Shown here piece by piece: positions 42,897-51,032 of a stretch of DNA of 64,000 nucleotides. A program made the position numbers and the translations under genes. The notes beneath the pieces were generated by a model that had not been told where the DNA came from, made no database searches, and saw only the letters and a list, made by a program, of their open reading frames with translations. The DNA comes from UBA6197 sp047638075. Its GTDB lineage: Bacteria; Pseudomonadota; Alphaproteobacteria; Rhodobacterales; Rhodobacteraceae. The stretch is from assembly GCF_047638075.1 (NCBI RefSeq), contig NZ_JBLJBV010000041.1, forward strand, positions 1-64,000. Reading direction: 5' to 3'. The first letter of the stretch is position 1, and each line of letters starts with the position of its first letter.

Positions 42897-43853
42897 ATGA
42901 AACGCAATCATGAGCCCGCAATGCCCAGCCGCCCGCCGCCGATGCAGACCTTGCGCGCCTTCGAGGCGACTGGCCGCCTGCTCAGCATGGCGCTGGCGGC
43001 GGCGGAACTGAACCTGACGCCCGGCGCCCTCAGTCGCCAGATCCAGACGCTGGAGGCGGATCTGGGCGTCGCTCTGTTCCGGCGACTGACCCGGCGCATC
43101 GAACTGACGGCCGAGGGCACGGCGCTGCATCAGGTGGCCAGCCGGGCGCTCGCGGAACTTACGCGCGAAGCGGAGCGGCTGCGGTCGCAGAAGGGTGCGA
43201 CGCGGCTGACCATCAGCACCAGCGTTTCCTTCGCCAGCAAGTGGTTCGCCCCGCGCCTGCACCGCCTCGTCGCACGCCTGCCAGAGGTGGATATCCACCT
43301 TGAGGTCAGCGACGTGAACATCGACCTGTCCGACCGCCGCGTGGATGCCGCGATCCGCTATGGCACGGGCACCTATCCCGGCACGGTCGCGGAGCGCGTC
43401 CTCGACGAGACGATGAGCCCCGTCTGCAGCCCCGGCTACCGGGCGCGCATGGGCGGGCTGGCAGAGCCCTCTGACCTGAGCCGCTGCACACTGTTCAACG
43501 AGGAACGTATCCTGCACGACGACAGTGCGCTGCCCAAGTGGGAGCGCTGGTTCACCGCCGCGGGCGCAACCGGCGCGTGCAGCCGAGGACCGACGTTGAG
43601 CCATGGCAGCCTGACGATCGAAGCCGCCATCCGCGGCGAGGGCGTCGTACTGGGCCGCAGTGCACTTGTGGCGGAAGATATCGCGTCCGGCCGGCTGGTG
43701 GAACTTTTCCCCCGGATCCGCCTGCCTGTGGGCCGAGGTTACGACCTTGTCCATCGGCCCGGTGAGGCGAATGATCCGCTGATCGCCGTCTTGCGGGACT
43801 GGCTGAAGGATGAGGTGCGGGCGTTCCTGGCAGCCACCGAGCGCGGCAGTTAG
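42897..43853 (+). CDS. LysR-family transcriptional regulator, GcvA-like
   Basis: A 318-residue regulator. ATG 42897 is used; ATG 42921 is possible. The winged-helix region reads MQTLRAFEATGRLLSMALAA, ELNLTPGALSRQIQTLEADL and GVALFRRLTRRIELTAEG (~16-75). The GcvA-type LPPMxxLRAFEA pattern is echoed by RPPPMQTLRAFEA. The effector domain has the periplasmic-binding-protein fold (STSVSFASKWFAPRLHRLVA, ~100). It probably controls the divergent DMT exporter. The effector is unknown. Confidence 0.9.
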   Translation: MKRNHEPAMPSRPPPMQTLRAFEATGRLLSMALAAAELNLTPGALSRQIQTLEADLGVALFRRLTRRIELTAEGTALHQVASRALAELTREAERLRSQKGATRLTISTSVSFASKWFAPRLHRLVARLPEVDIHLEVSDVNIDLSDRRVDAAIRYGTGTYPGTVAERVLDETMSPVCSPGYRARMGGLAEPSDLSRCTLFNEERILHDDSALPKWERWFTAAGATGACSRGPTLSHGSLTIEAAIRGEGVVLGRSALVAEDIASGRLVELFPRIRLPVGRGYDLVHRPGEANDPLIAVLRDWLKDEVRAFLAATERGS

Positions 43854-44216
43854 CTTGCGTGCCTCGCTGGATGTGGTGCTACCCAAATTCCGCTGAACCG
43901 TCACAAGAGCCGAAGCCCGGTTCCACTCCGAAACAAGAGCTACAGGAGGTGCGGGCGGTAAATGTCGCACGGGAAGTCGACCCGAACGCGCCGAAGTCGT
44001 CGAATAACATATCGAAGACTGACCCTGGCACTTCAGCGAAGGCACGCAGCCGCGCGGCTCGCGCCGCTGCGGGTGGCGGTGGCCAGGGTCAACTATTGCT
44101 CGATATCGAGGGATTGAGGATCACGAGCGCAGACCGGACGGCGCCGGCTTCGGCATTTCCGATGGGCTAACTGGCCCGATGTTGCATATGCGGGCGTTTA
44201 GGGGAACAAAGAGAGA
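43854..44216. other. Gap without a recognisable gene
   Basis: 363 bp after the LysR gene. An open frame at 43859-44170 (103 codons) has a low-complexity Lys/Ala/Gly content, no ribosome site and no motif, and is probably not a gene. Nothing resembling an IS end, RNA gene or terminator was recognised here. Confidence 0.35.
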
Positions 44217-44579
44217 TCATTCCGTTCCATCCATCGCCTTGAGGCACATGACGACGTTTTCGGCTGTGAACTTGAACCCTTGCCTGTCTGGCTGACGCTC
44301 GACGTTGATCGGGTATTTTGGCCGGCGGGTTTCGATGCCGACCATACGGAACGTTTCCCGCCCGGTTGAGAACTCGCGGCCAAAGTCGTCCGGGCTGAGA
44401 CCATAGTTGTTTGCGAGCAGTTCGAACTTGGCCTTTTCGGGGTCGAAGACGGTCCCGTCCGCCAAGGGGATACCCACCTTGACGCCGACATTCGAACCAG
44501 AAACCCCGCTGATCATGGTGTCAAAGCCGCGCCGGGGACCCCAAAAACCGTCTTCGATGAATAAGCCGGGCTTAAACAA
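44217..44579 (-). CDS. Hypothetical protein, possibly N-terminally truncated, mobile-element type
   Basis: A ~120-codon frame. Its C-terminal 75 residues look well folded (FELLANNYGLSPDDFGREFS, then FRMVGIETRRPKYPINVERQ and FKFTAENVVMCLKAM). This pattern (a short beta-rich protein ending in KYPI and FTAENV) is seen in phage- and plasmid-borne hypothetical proteins, but I cannot name a family. The first codon here is TTG at 44579 with no good ribosome site, and ATG 44516 is an alternative, so the true start is uncertain. It sits between the LysR gene and the HipA-fusion promoter and may be a relic. Confidence 0.45.
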   Translation of the reverse strand: MFKPGLFIEDGFWGPRRGFDTMISGVSGSNVGVKVGIPLADGTVFDPEKAKFELLANNYGLSPDDFGREFSTGRETFRMVGIETRRPKYPINVERQPDRQGFKFTAENVVMCLKAMDGTE

Positions 44580-44732
44580 CTCTGGCAGACAGGCTCAGCC
44601 CGCTGCCTCAGCGTGACAAAGCCGTAAAATGCGGCACAGCGATCTCAACCTTCAACAGAGCCGCTCGGTTGTGATTTTGGTGAGTGCTGTTAAGTGTCGT
44701 TGGTCTCCCGAAAAGAATTGTCAGCCTTAACT

Positions 44733-44818
44733 TTCACGCATGTCATGTGCGAGATAGTTTGGGTCTCTTGACACATGTCATGGGGCAGTCTAACTATCTC
44801 GCATCTCAAGTGCGTGAA
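44733..44818. promoter_or_regulatory. Large near-palindromic promoter-operator of the AbiEi/HipA fusion gene
   Basis: Two 27-nt arms (44733-44759 and 44792-44818) are inverted copies: TTCACGCA, a 7-nt unpaired spacer, then TGCGAGATAGTT on the left; AACTATCTCGCA, a 7-nt spacer, then TGCGTGAA on the right. Between them, TTGACA at 44768-44773 and TAACTAT at 44791-44797 form a sigma-70-like pair spaced ~17 nt. A direct repeat CATGTCATG occurs at 44739 and 44774. The symmetric arms flank the promoter, as expected for an autoregulated toxin-antitoxin operator. No experiment supports binding. Confidence 0.65.
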
Positions 44819-44828
44819 GGTTGTAATT

Positions 44829-46664
44829 TTGCTTTATCTCATCGGTGAAAATCTCGACAAGACCCGCGCTCACTACCGAGCTGAGACTGGGAAACTTATT
44901 CAGCTTATGCGCGGCATTTATGTCGACACTGACGCCGATATCGATGCAATTGTTCTGCGCAGTGCAGTGCGGATTGCACATTACCTCTATCCAAAGGCGT
45001 ATCTTTCGGCAGCCAGCGCCAATTTGCTGGCACCCACGCGAGATGGCCGCTTGTTCATCAGCGGGAAACGCAATCAGCGTACTAGGATCAGGTCTCTGGA
45101 GATCATCCAGAACGTAGCGCCAGATCAGCCTGCGGTCGCGACAGCCATTGTCGATGACGGAGCAGGGGAATTCCAGATCGCCGTCTCGTCGATGCGGCAG
45201 CGATTTCTTGAAGCTTTTCGGCAGCGTAGTGAGCACGCCAGTGCGATCGATGAAGGGATGCGCACCGAGATCGCCGCGCGTCTTATCGAAGAATATGGCA
45301 GCCCATCTGCCGCCGCAGATGCGGTTTGGGCGCTTGCGCGCGCAAACAAATGGTACCGCGAGGGGGAGCAGACAGAGCGGTATTTGTTACGTTCTGCTGT
45401 TGCGGTGGATGTTCGCAACGAAGCAGCACTTTCGTTCTTGGTTGCTTGGCATGGTCAAATTGTCGGTCAACTTAGTCATGATGGTTTTGAATGGCGATGG
45501 CAGCCACAAGACAAATTCAATTTGCCGCTCGTGCAGCAGCGGGTTCCGGGCCAGCTACCCCCCTTCATACTGTCACTGTTGCCTGAGGGTTGGCTAGAGA
45601 AGGTTCTCAAAGACAACGACGAGCGGGCAATGCTGCGCTCGGGCAAACGATATATGTCCAACATTACGATCAGCGAAGACGCAGCCGAGCTCGCATCGCT
45701 CCCCGCAGACACGCTGGCCGTGTCGTTATCCCGATATACCCACAACGGTGTGTTTGCCGGAAGCTATGCAGGCCCGGGGCGCGGCAAGCTTGAAGCAGAT
45801 TTCGAGGCGGGGCTGGCCCGACTTTATGAGCGGGCGGACACACCGCGCCTGTCTGGCGTCCAGATCAAGGCGCCGATGTATTTGGCGCAGGGTGGCCAAT
45901 TGTCGCCGAGCACGGGCTTGCCGTTCACTCACATTTTGAAGCCGGCGGGAACCAGCGGATTTCAGGCGCTTCCCGTGATCGAATATCTTGCCATGTCTCT
46001 TGGCCGTGCGTCAGGGTTGGAGACACCTGACATCGCTTTGGTCGCAATGCCGGATGACATGCCCCCGGCCTTGCTGGTCGAGCGATTCGATATTCGCACA
46101 TCGTCCGAGGATGAACGCCGCTTTGCTTTGGAGGATCTTTGTTCGGTTCTCGATCTGCCCCCAGATGCGAAGTATGATGGAACTATCGAGAGGATAACTC
46201 GTGCTGTTCGGCCGCTGTCGACATCTGCCGGGGCAGATCTGCTGTTAGTCATCAAGCGCGCACTATTCGCTTGGTTGATCGGCGACGGCGATATGCACCT
46301 GAAGAATTTGGCACTCCTAAAGATTGCCGGTCCTGCTGCGGATCGCTTCAGCACAATCCGGCTCGCGCCGCTCTATGATGCGGTCACGACGAGGGTCTTC
46401 CCGAGTCTTGAACAAGATCGCATGGCCCTGAAACTGAACGGCAAAGACGATCGCTTGCGACGTCGTGATTTCATGCAGGTGGCGGCGATCGCCGGCTTGG
46501 CTACAACCGGTGTGGGCGAAGAGATCGACTATTTCTTGCAGCGCTTCTCCGAAGCCATAGACGGGGTTTCTGTGCCTGATCTTCCCGGCACGGACCGTGA
46601 TATCCAGGAGCGAGCAGAGGCGATGGTTGCCATTTGCAGGGAGCGGGTTGCGGCATTCACCTAA
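44829..46664 (+). CDS. AbiEi-like antitoxin domain fused to HipA-like kinase (single-gene toxin-antitoxin type)
   Basis: A ~611-residue protein; free HipA is ~440. The start is placed at TTG 44829, with GAAGG 8 nt upstream, because the ATG at 44775 lies between the predicted -35 and -10. Residues ~1-185 resemble the AbiEi winged-helix/antitoxin region: TRAHYRAETGKLIQLMRGIY, then YPKAYLSAASANLLAPTRDG. Residues ~200-600 are HipA: N-1 subdomain (~205-300), PFTHILKPAG (~365), LLVERFDI (~415), catalytic IGDGDMHLKNLALL (Asp ~488) and LAPLYDAVTTR (Asp ~517). HipA kinases phosphorylate aminoacyl-tRNA synthetases. No separate HipB or AbiEii gene is adjacent, so the fused domain may serve as antitoxin. 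This is inference. Confidence 0.78.
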   Translation: MLYLIGENLDKTRAHYRAETGKLIQLMRGIYVDTDADIDAIVLRSAVRIAHYLYPKAYLSAASANLLAPTRDGRLFISGKRNQRTRIRSLEIIQNVAPDQPAVATAIVDDGAGEFQIAVSSMRQRFLEAFRQRSEHASAIDEGMRTEIAARLIEEYGSPSAAADAVWALARANKWYREGEQTERYLLRSAVAVDVRNEAALSFLVAWHGQIVGQLSHDGFEWRWQPQDKFNLPLVQQRVPGQLPPFILSLLPEGWLEKVLKDNDERAMLRSGKRYMSNITISEDAAELASLPADTLAVSLSRYTHNGVFAGSYAGPGRGKLEADFEAGLARLYERADTPRLSGVQIKAPMYLAQGGQLSPSTGLPFTHILKPAGTSGFQALPVIEYLAMSLGRASGLETPDIALVAMPDDMPPALLVERFDIRTSSEDERRFALEDLCSVLDLPPDAKYDGTIERITRAVRPLSTSAGADLLLVIKRALFAWLIGDGDMHLKNLALLKIAGPAADRFSTIRLAPLYDAVTTRVFPSLEQDRMALKLNGKDDRLRRRDFMQVAAIAGLATTGVGEEIDYFLQRFSEAIDGVSVPDLPGTDRDIQERAEAMVAICRERVAAFT

Positions 46665-46752
46665 ATATAGCGACTTTGTATTAGGGGCTGTTGACGTTCA
46701 TCTTGACGCAATCAAAGCAGCGGCCAGGTTCCAACTGGCTGTGTAGCTGCAA

Positions 46753-47190
46753 TCAGTTTGGCGCAATTCTACATTCAGCGAGTATCAGTTCATTTGTGCC
46801 CACCTTTCCCATGGCCCATGCCTTTTGCATGGCCTCGCGGTATTCCCAAAGCGACACCTGCGAGATTTCCAGATTGCGATACCGCGCCTCAACGCAGCGA
46901 CCGCCGTCCAGTTCAACCCAAATCACTGAAAGGTCGCCGGGATCGTAGCGGACGACCCCCCTTCGGTCTTTGCGGGCAACGTACCCTGCAAGCGCATCAG
47001 ACCAATATCGGCGGTCGAACAGATGGATGCCATCGCGCCGAACCTGCCGCTGCTCACTCGGCAAAAAACTCACCCGAAACGCCTCCAAGTCGAAGGGGAT
47101 GTCGCCCACTATTCCATCGGCGAGCGCTTCCCACTTGGCGACAGGTGTGCAGCCCAGGCTCGAATGAATGCTGTTGTTGTAGCGGCAAAT
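46753..47190 (-). pseudogene. TniA-like (Mu/Tn552-family) transposase C-terminal remnant
   Basis: Reading the minus strand from ~47190, one frame gives NNSIHSSLGCTPVAKWEALA followed by FDLEAFRVSFLPSEQRQVRR, DGIHLFDRRYWSDALAGYVA and VRYDPGDLSVIWVELDGGRC. This is the Mu-transposase C-terminal domain found in TniA/TnsB-type integrases. The N-terminal catalytic DDE domain is absent, having been cut off where the IS5-type element begins (~47198). Non-functional. Confidence 0.75.
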
Positions 47191-47197
47191 CTCTAAG

Positions 47198-47870
47198 AGG
47201 CTGATCGGAAATGAGTTGAGTGAATTCAGAAGGTTGTGATTCTGTTCGGTTGCAAAGCTAAACGGAGATCGCGATGGCCTGGACTGAACTCACCCGCGCG
47301 CAACATAAGCGTAAGACCAAGCGCTATCCAAGCGATTTGACGCCGGAGGAATGGGCAGTTGTTCGCCCGCAGCTACCCTGTCACAATCGCCGTGGGCGTC
47401 CGCGACAGGTGGGGTTGCGCCGGGTCTGGGATGCGATCCAGTATATCGCGGTGGCGGGATGCGCGTGGTCCCTCTTGCCCAAGGATTTCCCGCCGGTCTC
47501 GACCCTACGCTATTATTTCTATCGGTGGCGCGCCAATGGCCTCCTTGCCGAGATCAATCGGGCGCTGGTCGCGGCAGCGCGCCTCGCGGCAGGACGGGAT
47601 ATTCAACCGAGCGGTGGCGTGATTGACAGCCAAAGCGTAAAAACCTTTGAAAACACGTCACTTTCCGGGTTCGACGCAGGCAAGTGGATCAAGGGTCGAA
47701 AGCGCCACATCATCACCGATACCTGCGGCAACCTGATCGCGTGCGAAGTCCACACAGCCAACATTCAGGATCGGGATGGCGCGCCCGGAGTCTTTGCCAA
47801 GCTCCGCCGTGAGGCCCCGAGATTACGTCACATATTTGCGGATGGCGGCTATGCTGGACCGAAGCTGCGC
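47198..47870 (+). mobile_element. IS5-family (IS427-like) element, copy 1, 3'-truncated
   Basis: The left end region (GGAAATGAGTTGAGTGAATT, then GGTTGTGATTCTGTTCGGTT, 47210-47255) is shared almost exactly with the outer end of copy 2 at 57.55-57.62 kb, which defines the element end. Transposase homology stops at about 47868 (after GPKLR), where unrelated sequence begins, so the right end is lost. It interrupts the TniA-like relic. Confidence 0.7.
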
Positions 47871-47897
47871 GGTGTTGAAGCTCTGTTGATGGCATAG
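47274..47897 (+). CDS. IS5-family transposase, C-terminally truncated
   Basis: A 207-codon frame. Conserved parts are YPSDLTPEEWAVVRPQLPC (~18), RRVWDAIQYIAVAGCAWSLL (~49), STLRYYFYRWRANGLLAEIN (~76), GGVIDSQSVKTFENTSLSGF with the first catalytic Asp (~114) and HIFADGGYAGPKLR with the second Asp (~187). The DDE Glu region (RWVVERTFAWL in copy 2) is missing and the last nine residues are foreign, so it should be inactive. Confidence 0.85.
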   Translation: MAWTELTRAQHKRKTKRYPSDLTPEEWAVVRPQLPCHNRRGRPRQVGLRRVWDAIQYIAVAGCAWSLLPKDFPPVSTLRYYFYRWRANGLLAEINRALVAAARLAAGRDIQPSGGVIDSQSVKTFENTSLSGFDAGKWIKGRKRHIITDTCGNLIACEVHTANIQDRDGAPGVFAKLRREAPRLRHIFADGGYAGPKLRGVEALLMA

Positions 47898-47969
47898 ATA
47901 CCCATGACAGAGAGCTATGCGTGCAGCCGGGGCGCGTCAATAACCTGACAAAGCCCCCGTTTATGGTCG

Positions 47970-49277
47970 TCAACGTGAGAATGTCATTCGCCCCGCTCTC
48001 TCAAATCTGTCCGGGGAGAGTTGACTGATATCTACGCATGGCGGTTGAGCCCGCATCATTTGTGACAGGACTTTACCCACCATTGGCCCCAGCCCAAAGC
48101 CGTGACCGCTGAAGCCCGTGGCAATCAGCAGGCCACTGACCTTTGTTGACGCCCCAATTGCCGGGACCAGGTCAGGCAGCGTGTCGATATACCCCGCCCA
48201 ACTCGCCCTGACCCCCAGCCCAGCAAAGGGAGGAAGAAAATGCCCGACTTCATTCAACGCCTGCTGGATACGCTTGCTATTCGGCGGCACATTTTCGCTT
48301 GTTGGGGCGATGTCGGCCAGCGGCGGCGGCGCATTGCGGGACAGCAATTTTCGAAAAGGTGAAAGATAGTTTATCCGAGAGGATTCAGGCTGCTCGCGTC
48401 TGAGTTTCAGATACCACCGGGCATAGCGAATGGAGTCCCACCTTATATCATATTCGCCGCCTGCCACCGAAAGCACCAGCGCCCCATCCGCACTTTGCCG
48501 GACGCCCGTCATCGGGCAAGACAGGCAGTACGGGAATGGCTCGGCGAGAGGCTCTGTCTTGACCACGGTAGCGCGAATGATCTCTTGTGGTAGCAAGATG
48601 CCCAGTGGCCGCACCAGCGCGGCAGTGTTTGCCCCTGCGGCACAAACCACCGTCTCGGCGCGAAACAATCTGCCGCCGGACCAGACGCCGATAACCTGAC
48701 CCGCCGCTGTCTCCAGTTTTGAGACCCGGCTGCCCAATATCACCTCAGCACCATGCTCAAGCGCGGCGTCAAAAAATGCCCGTGTCGCACGGCCCGGCTC
48801 TGCACGCCCATCAGATGCGGTGAACATCGCCCCTTTGACACCAACCCCCGGCGCCAGATGCGGCAGCTTTGCCATGATTTGCGAAGCATCAAGCGTCACC
48901 GTGTCCAAGCCGTAAGGCCGGGCTTCGCTTTGCCATGCTGCGTGCTGCTCCCTTTCGGCATCGGTCATGGCCAGCGCAATATTGCCGCCCTGGAACCACC
49001 CCACGTTTCGGCCAAGATCCCGTTCAAGACCCTCCCAAAGCTTCAATGCACCCATGGCAAGCGGCAATTCGCGAAAATCGCGCGCCTGCTGGCGCACAAA
49101 GCCAAGATTGCGCCCCGATTGCCCCGACCCTGGCGTGTCCCGTTCAAATAAAAGCACGCGAAGCCCAGACTTGGCCGCGTAATAAGCAGCCGAGCAGCCA
49201 ACTATACCGCCGCCAACAATTATGACATCCCAGGTGTCTGTCAGCACCGTCGATCTTATGCCGCTGCCCTGTGCCAT
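47970..49277 (-). CDS. FAD-dependent amine/amino-acid oxidoreductase (DAO family)
   Basis: A 435-residue flavoprotein. N-terminal dinucleotide-binding motif DVIIVGGGIVGCSAAYYAAK (~17-36) followed by LRVLLFERDTPGSGQSGRNL (~39-58). The GQSGRNLGFVR segment is like that of opine-oxidase, sarcosine-oxidase-beta and HcnC-type subunits. ATGFSGHGFGLGPMVGKVLS (~385-405) is the C-terminal FAD-contact motif of this family. It oxidises a secondary amine or amino acid in the cytoplasm, giving an imine or aldehyde. It ends the minus-strand set ALDH, SBP, permease, ATPase, oxidase, so it probably handles the imported solute. Partner subunits of heteromeric oxidases are not encoded nearby, so it may be monomeric. 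Confidence 0.85.
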   Translation of the reverse strand: MAQGSGIRSTVLTDTWDVIIVGGGIVGCSAAYYAAKSGLRVLLFERDTPGSGQSGRNLGFVRQQARDFRELPLAMGALKLWEGLERDLGRNVGWFQGGNIALAMTDAEREQHAAWQSEARPYGLDTVTLDASQIMAKLPHLAPGVGVKGAMFTASDGRAEPGRATRAFFDAALEHGAEVILGSRVSKLETAAGQVIGVWSGGRLFRAETVVCAAGANTAALVRPLGILLPQEIIRATVVKTEPLAEPFPYCLSCPMTGVRQSADGALVLSVAGGEYDIRWDSIRYARWYLKLRREQPESSRINYLSPFRKLLSRNAPPPLADIAPTSENVPPNSKRIQQALNEVGHFLPPFAGLGVRASWAGYIDTLPDLVPAIGASTKVSGLLIATGFSGHGFGLGPMVGKVLSQMMRAQPPCVDISQLSPDRFERAGRMTFSR

Positions 49278-49283
49278 CTGACG

Positions 49284-50051
49284 TCAATGAACCTTGGACA
49301 GGAAGGCGCGTGTCCGTTCAAGGCTGGGATTGTCCAGCACCTCGCTGGGCGGGCCACATTCGACAATTCTGCCATCAGCCATGAATGCGACGCGGTGGCA
49401 AACATTTCTGGCGAAAGCCATTTCATGTGTCACGATCATCATCGTCATGCCGTCGGCCGCCAGTTTACCCATGACATCCAGCACCTCTCCTACCAGTTCG
49501 GGGTCAAGCGCACTAGTAGGCTCATCGAACAGGATCAGCTTGGGCTTCATGGCCAGCGCCCGGGCAATAGCAACACGCTGCTGTTGACCGCCTGACAGCA
49601 TTCGCGGGTAAGTTTTCAGTTTTTCGGCCAAACCTACCCGTTCAAGAATGCTGCTGGCATGATCTATCGCCTCTGCACGCGTCACCCCAAGCACATGAAC
49701 CGGCGCCTCGATGACATTCTCAAGAACGGTCTTGTGCCCGAAAAGATTGAAATTCTGGAACACCATGCCAATCCTGGCGCGCTGCCTCGCGATCAGGCGT
49801 TCGGGTAGCTCATAGGCAAGGTTATGGCTGCGTCGATACCCAATCAGTTCTCCATCAACCGTAATGCTGCCGCTTTCGATCCTCTCGAGATGATTGACGC
49901 AACGCAGCAGCGTCGACTTGCCCGAGCCCGAAGGGCCAATCAGGCTAAGAACCTCGCCGGAGCTGACCTCCAGATCGATATCCTTGAGGACGGGAACCGC
50001 ACCGTAACTTTTGCAGACGCGATCAAACACGACCATCGAATGTGACATCAT
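49284..50051 (-). CDS. Polar amino-acid ABC transporter ATPase (GlnQ/HisP type)
   Basis: A 255-residue ABC ATPase. Walker A GPSGSGKSTLL (~40), Q-loop MVFQNFNLFGHKTVLENVIE (~95), signature LSGGQQQRVAIARALAM (~152) and Walker B LILFDEPTSALDPELVGEVL (~173). The H-loop is MMIVTHEMAFAR. The closing MADGRIVECGPPSEV is typical of the PAAT family. ATG overlaps the permease stop by ATGA, and the oxidase gene starts 7 nt after its end. Confidence 0.93.
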   Translation of the reverse strand: MMSHSMVVFDRVCKSYGAVPVLKDIDLEVSSGEVLSLIGPSGSGKSTLLRCVNHLERIESGSITVDGELIGYRRSHNLAYELPERLIARQRARIGMVFQNFNLFGHKTVLENVIEAPVHVLGVTRAEAIDHASSILERVGLAEKLKTYPRMLSGGQQQRVAIARALAMKPKLILFDEPTSALDPELVGEVLDVMGKLAADGMTMMIVTHEMAFARNVCHRVAFMADGRIVECGPPSEVLDNPSLERTRAFLSKVH

Positions 50052-50968
50052 TGGGCCCCCTTGGTCAGACCCAGCAGGCGGCGGAACGTCTGGGGGTTGG
50101 GTTGATGGTGTGAACGACCATAATGCTGCTCAATCCGACTTTGTATCACGCTCAGAACTGTGGTCGCCGCCAGATACCAAAGACAGGCAACAATCAGCAG
50201 CGGAATGGTCTGGAAATTGCGCGAATAGATGGTCTGCGCCGAATAAAGTAGGTCTGACAACGCAATCACACTAACCAAGGACGAGGTTTTCAGCATTCCG
50301 ATGGTCTGGTTGCCGGTCGGGGGAATGATGACTGGCATGGCTTGGGGTAACACGATGCGCCAAAGAGCCTTGCCATTCGTCATGCCAAGCGATTTCGCCG
50401 CATTCCGCTGCCCCGGATCAACCGCCGTAAGGCCACTGCGGATGATTTCGGACATATAGGCACCCTCGTTTAGGCCCAAGCCAAGTATGGCCGCCATCAC
50501 CGGCGAGATCGCATCGTTGGTCGGAATCGAAATCCAGAACGATGTGAATGGAATACCGATTGAAAGGTTCGGAAATAGCGCGCCCAGATTATACCAGAAA
50601 ATCAACTGGACCAGCACCGGGGTGCCGCGAAAGAACCAGATATAGGACTTGGCGATAAGTGAGATGACGCCGTTCGATGACATCGTCATGACCGCGCAGA
50701 ACGTGCCCAGGACAATCCCGATCAACATCGTAACCGCTGTCAGCCAGAGGGTCAGGAAAAGGCCCGAAAGGATACGCTGATCAAACAGGTATGTGCCGAT
50801 GATCGGCCAGCCGAAGTTCGGATTATCAGCGATGGACCCCACAAAGGACGCAATAACCACCAGAAGAACGACCGCCGTCACCTTTCGCCCCCAGGCGCGG
50901 TTTGGAACGTAGGTCAGGGTCTGGCGGGTCGCTTCAGGGCTGCGGGTCTTGTTCGACTGGTTGTCCAT
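50048..50968 (-). CDS. Polar amino-acid ABC transporter permease
   Basis: A 306-residue permease. ATG 50968 (MDNQSNKTRSPEATRQTLTY) has GGAG 5 nt upstream; the longer frame was rejected. HisMQ-type core: RILSGLFLTLWLTAVTMLIG (~65), FFRGTPVLVQLIFWYN (~112), the EAA loop at EGAYMSEIIRSGLTAVDPGQ (~175-200) with NAAKSLGMTNGKALWRIVLP, and GMLKTSSLVSVIALSDLLYS (~233). Five TM helices. It acts as a homodimer with the ATPase and binding protein encoded on either side. Confidence 0.92.
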   Translation of the reverse strand: MDNQSNKTRSPEATRQTLTYVPNRAWGRKVTAVVLLVVIASFVGSIADNPNFGWPIIGTYLFDQRILSGLFLTLWLTAVTMLIGIVLGTFCAVMTMSSNGVISLIAKSYIWFFRGTPVLVQLIFWYNLGALFPNLSIGIPFTSFWISIPTNDAISPVMAAILGLGLNEGAYMSEIIRSGLTAVDPGQRNAAKSLGMTNGKALWRIVLPQAMPVIIPPTGNQTIGMLKTSSLVSVIALSDLLYSAQTIYSRNFQTIPLLIVACLWYLAATTVLSVIQSRIEQHYGRSHHQPNPQTFRRLLGLTKGAQ

Positions 50969-51032
50969 ATCCACTCCGAGTAACGCGGCAGGATGAGGGG
51001 CCGACAGATTTCCCGCCGGCCCTGTCCAGATC

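Noticed and set aside
42801..44045. 414-codon minus-strand open frame over the LysR gene
   Set aside because: Antisense to a clear LysR protein; Arg/Gln-rich with no recognisable domain.
43859..44170. 103-codon open frame after the LysR gene
   Set aside because: No ribosome site, low-complexity translation, no motif; treated as non-coding.
44775..44828. ATG 44775 as start of the HipA-fusion gene
   Set aside because: It lies between the predicted -35 and -10 elements and inside the palindrome; TTG 44829 has a ribosome site and fits the domain boundary.
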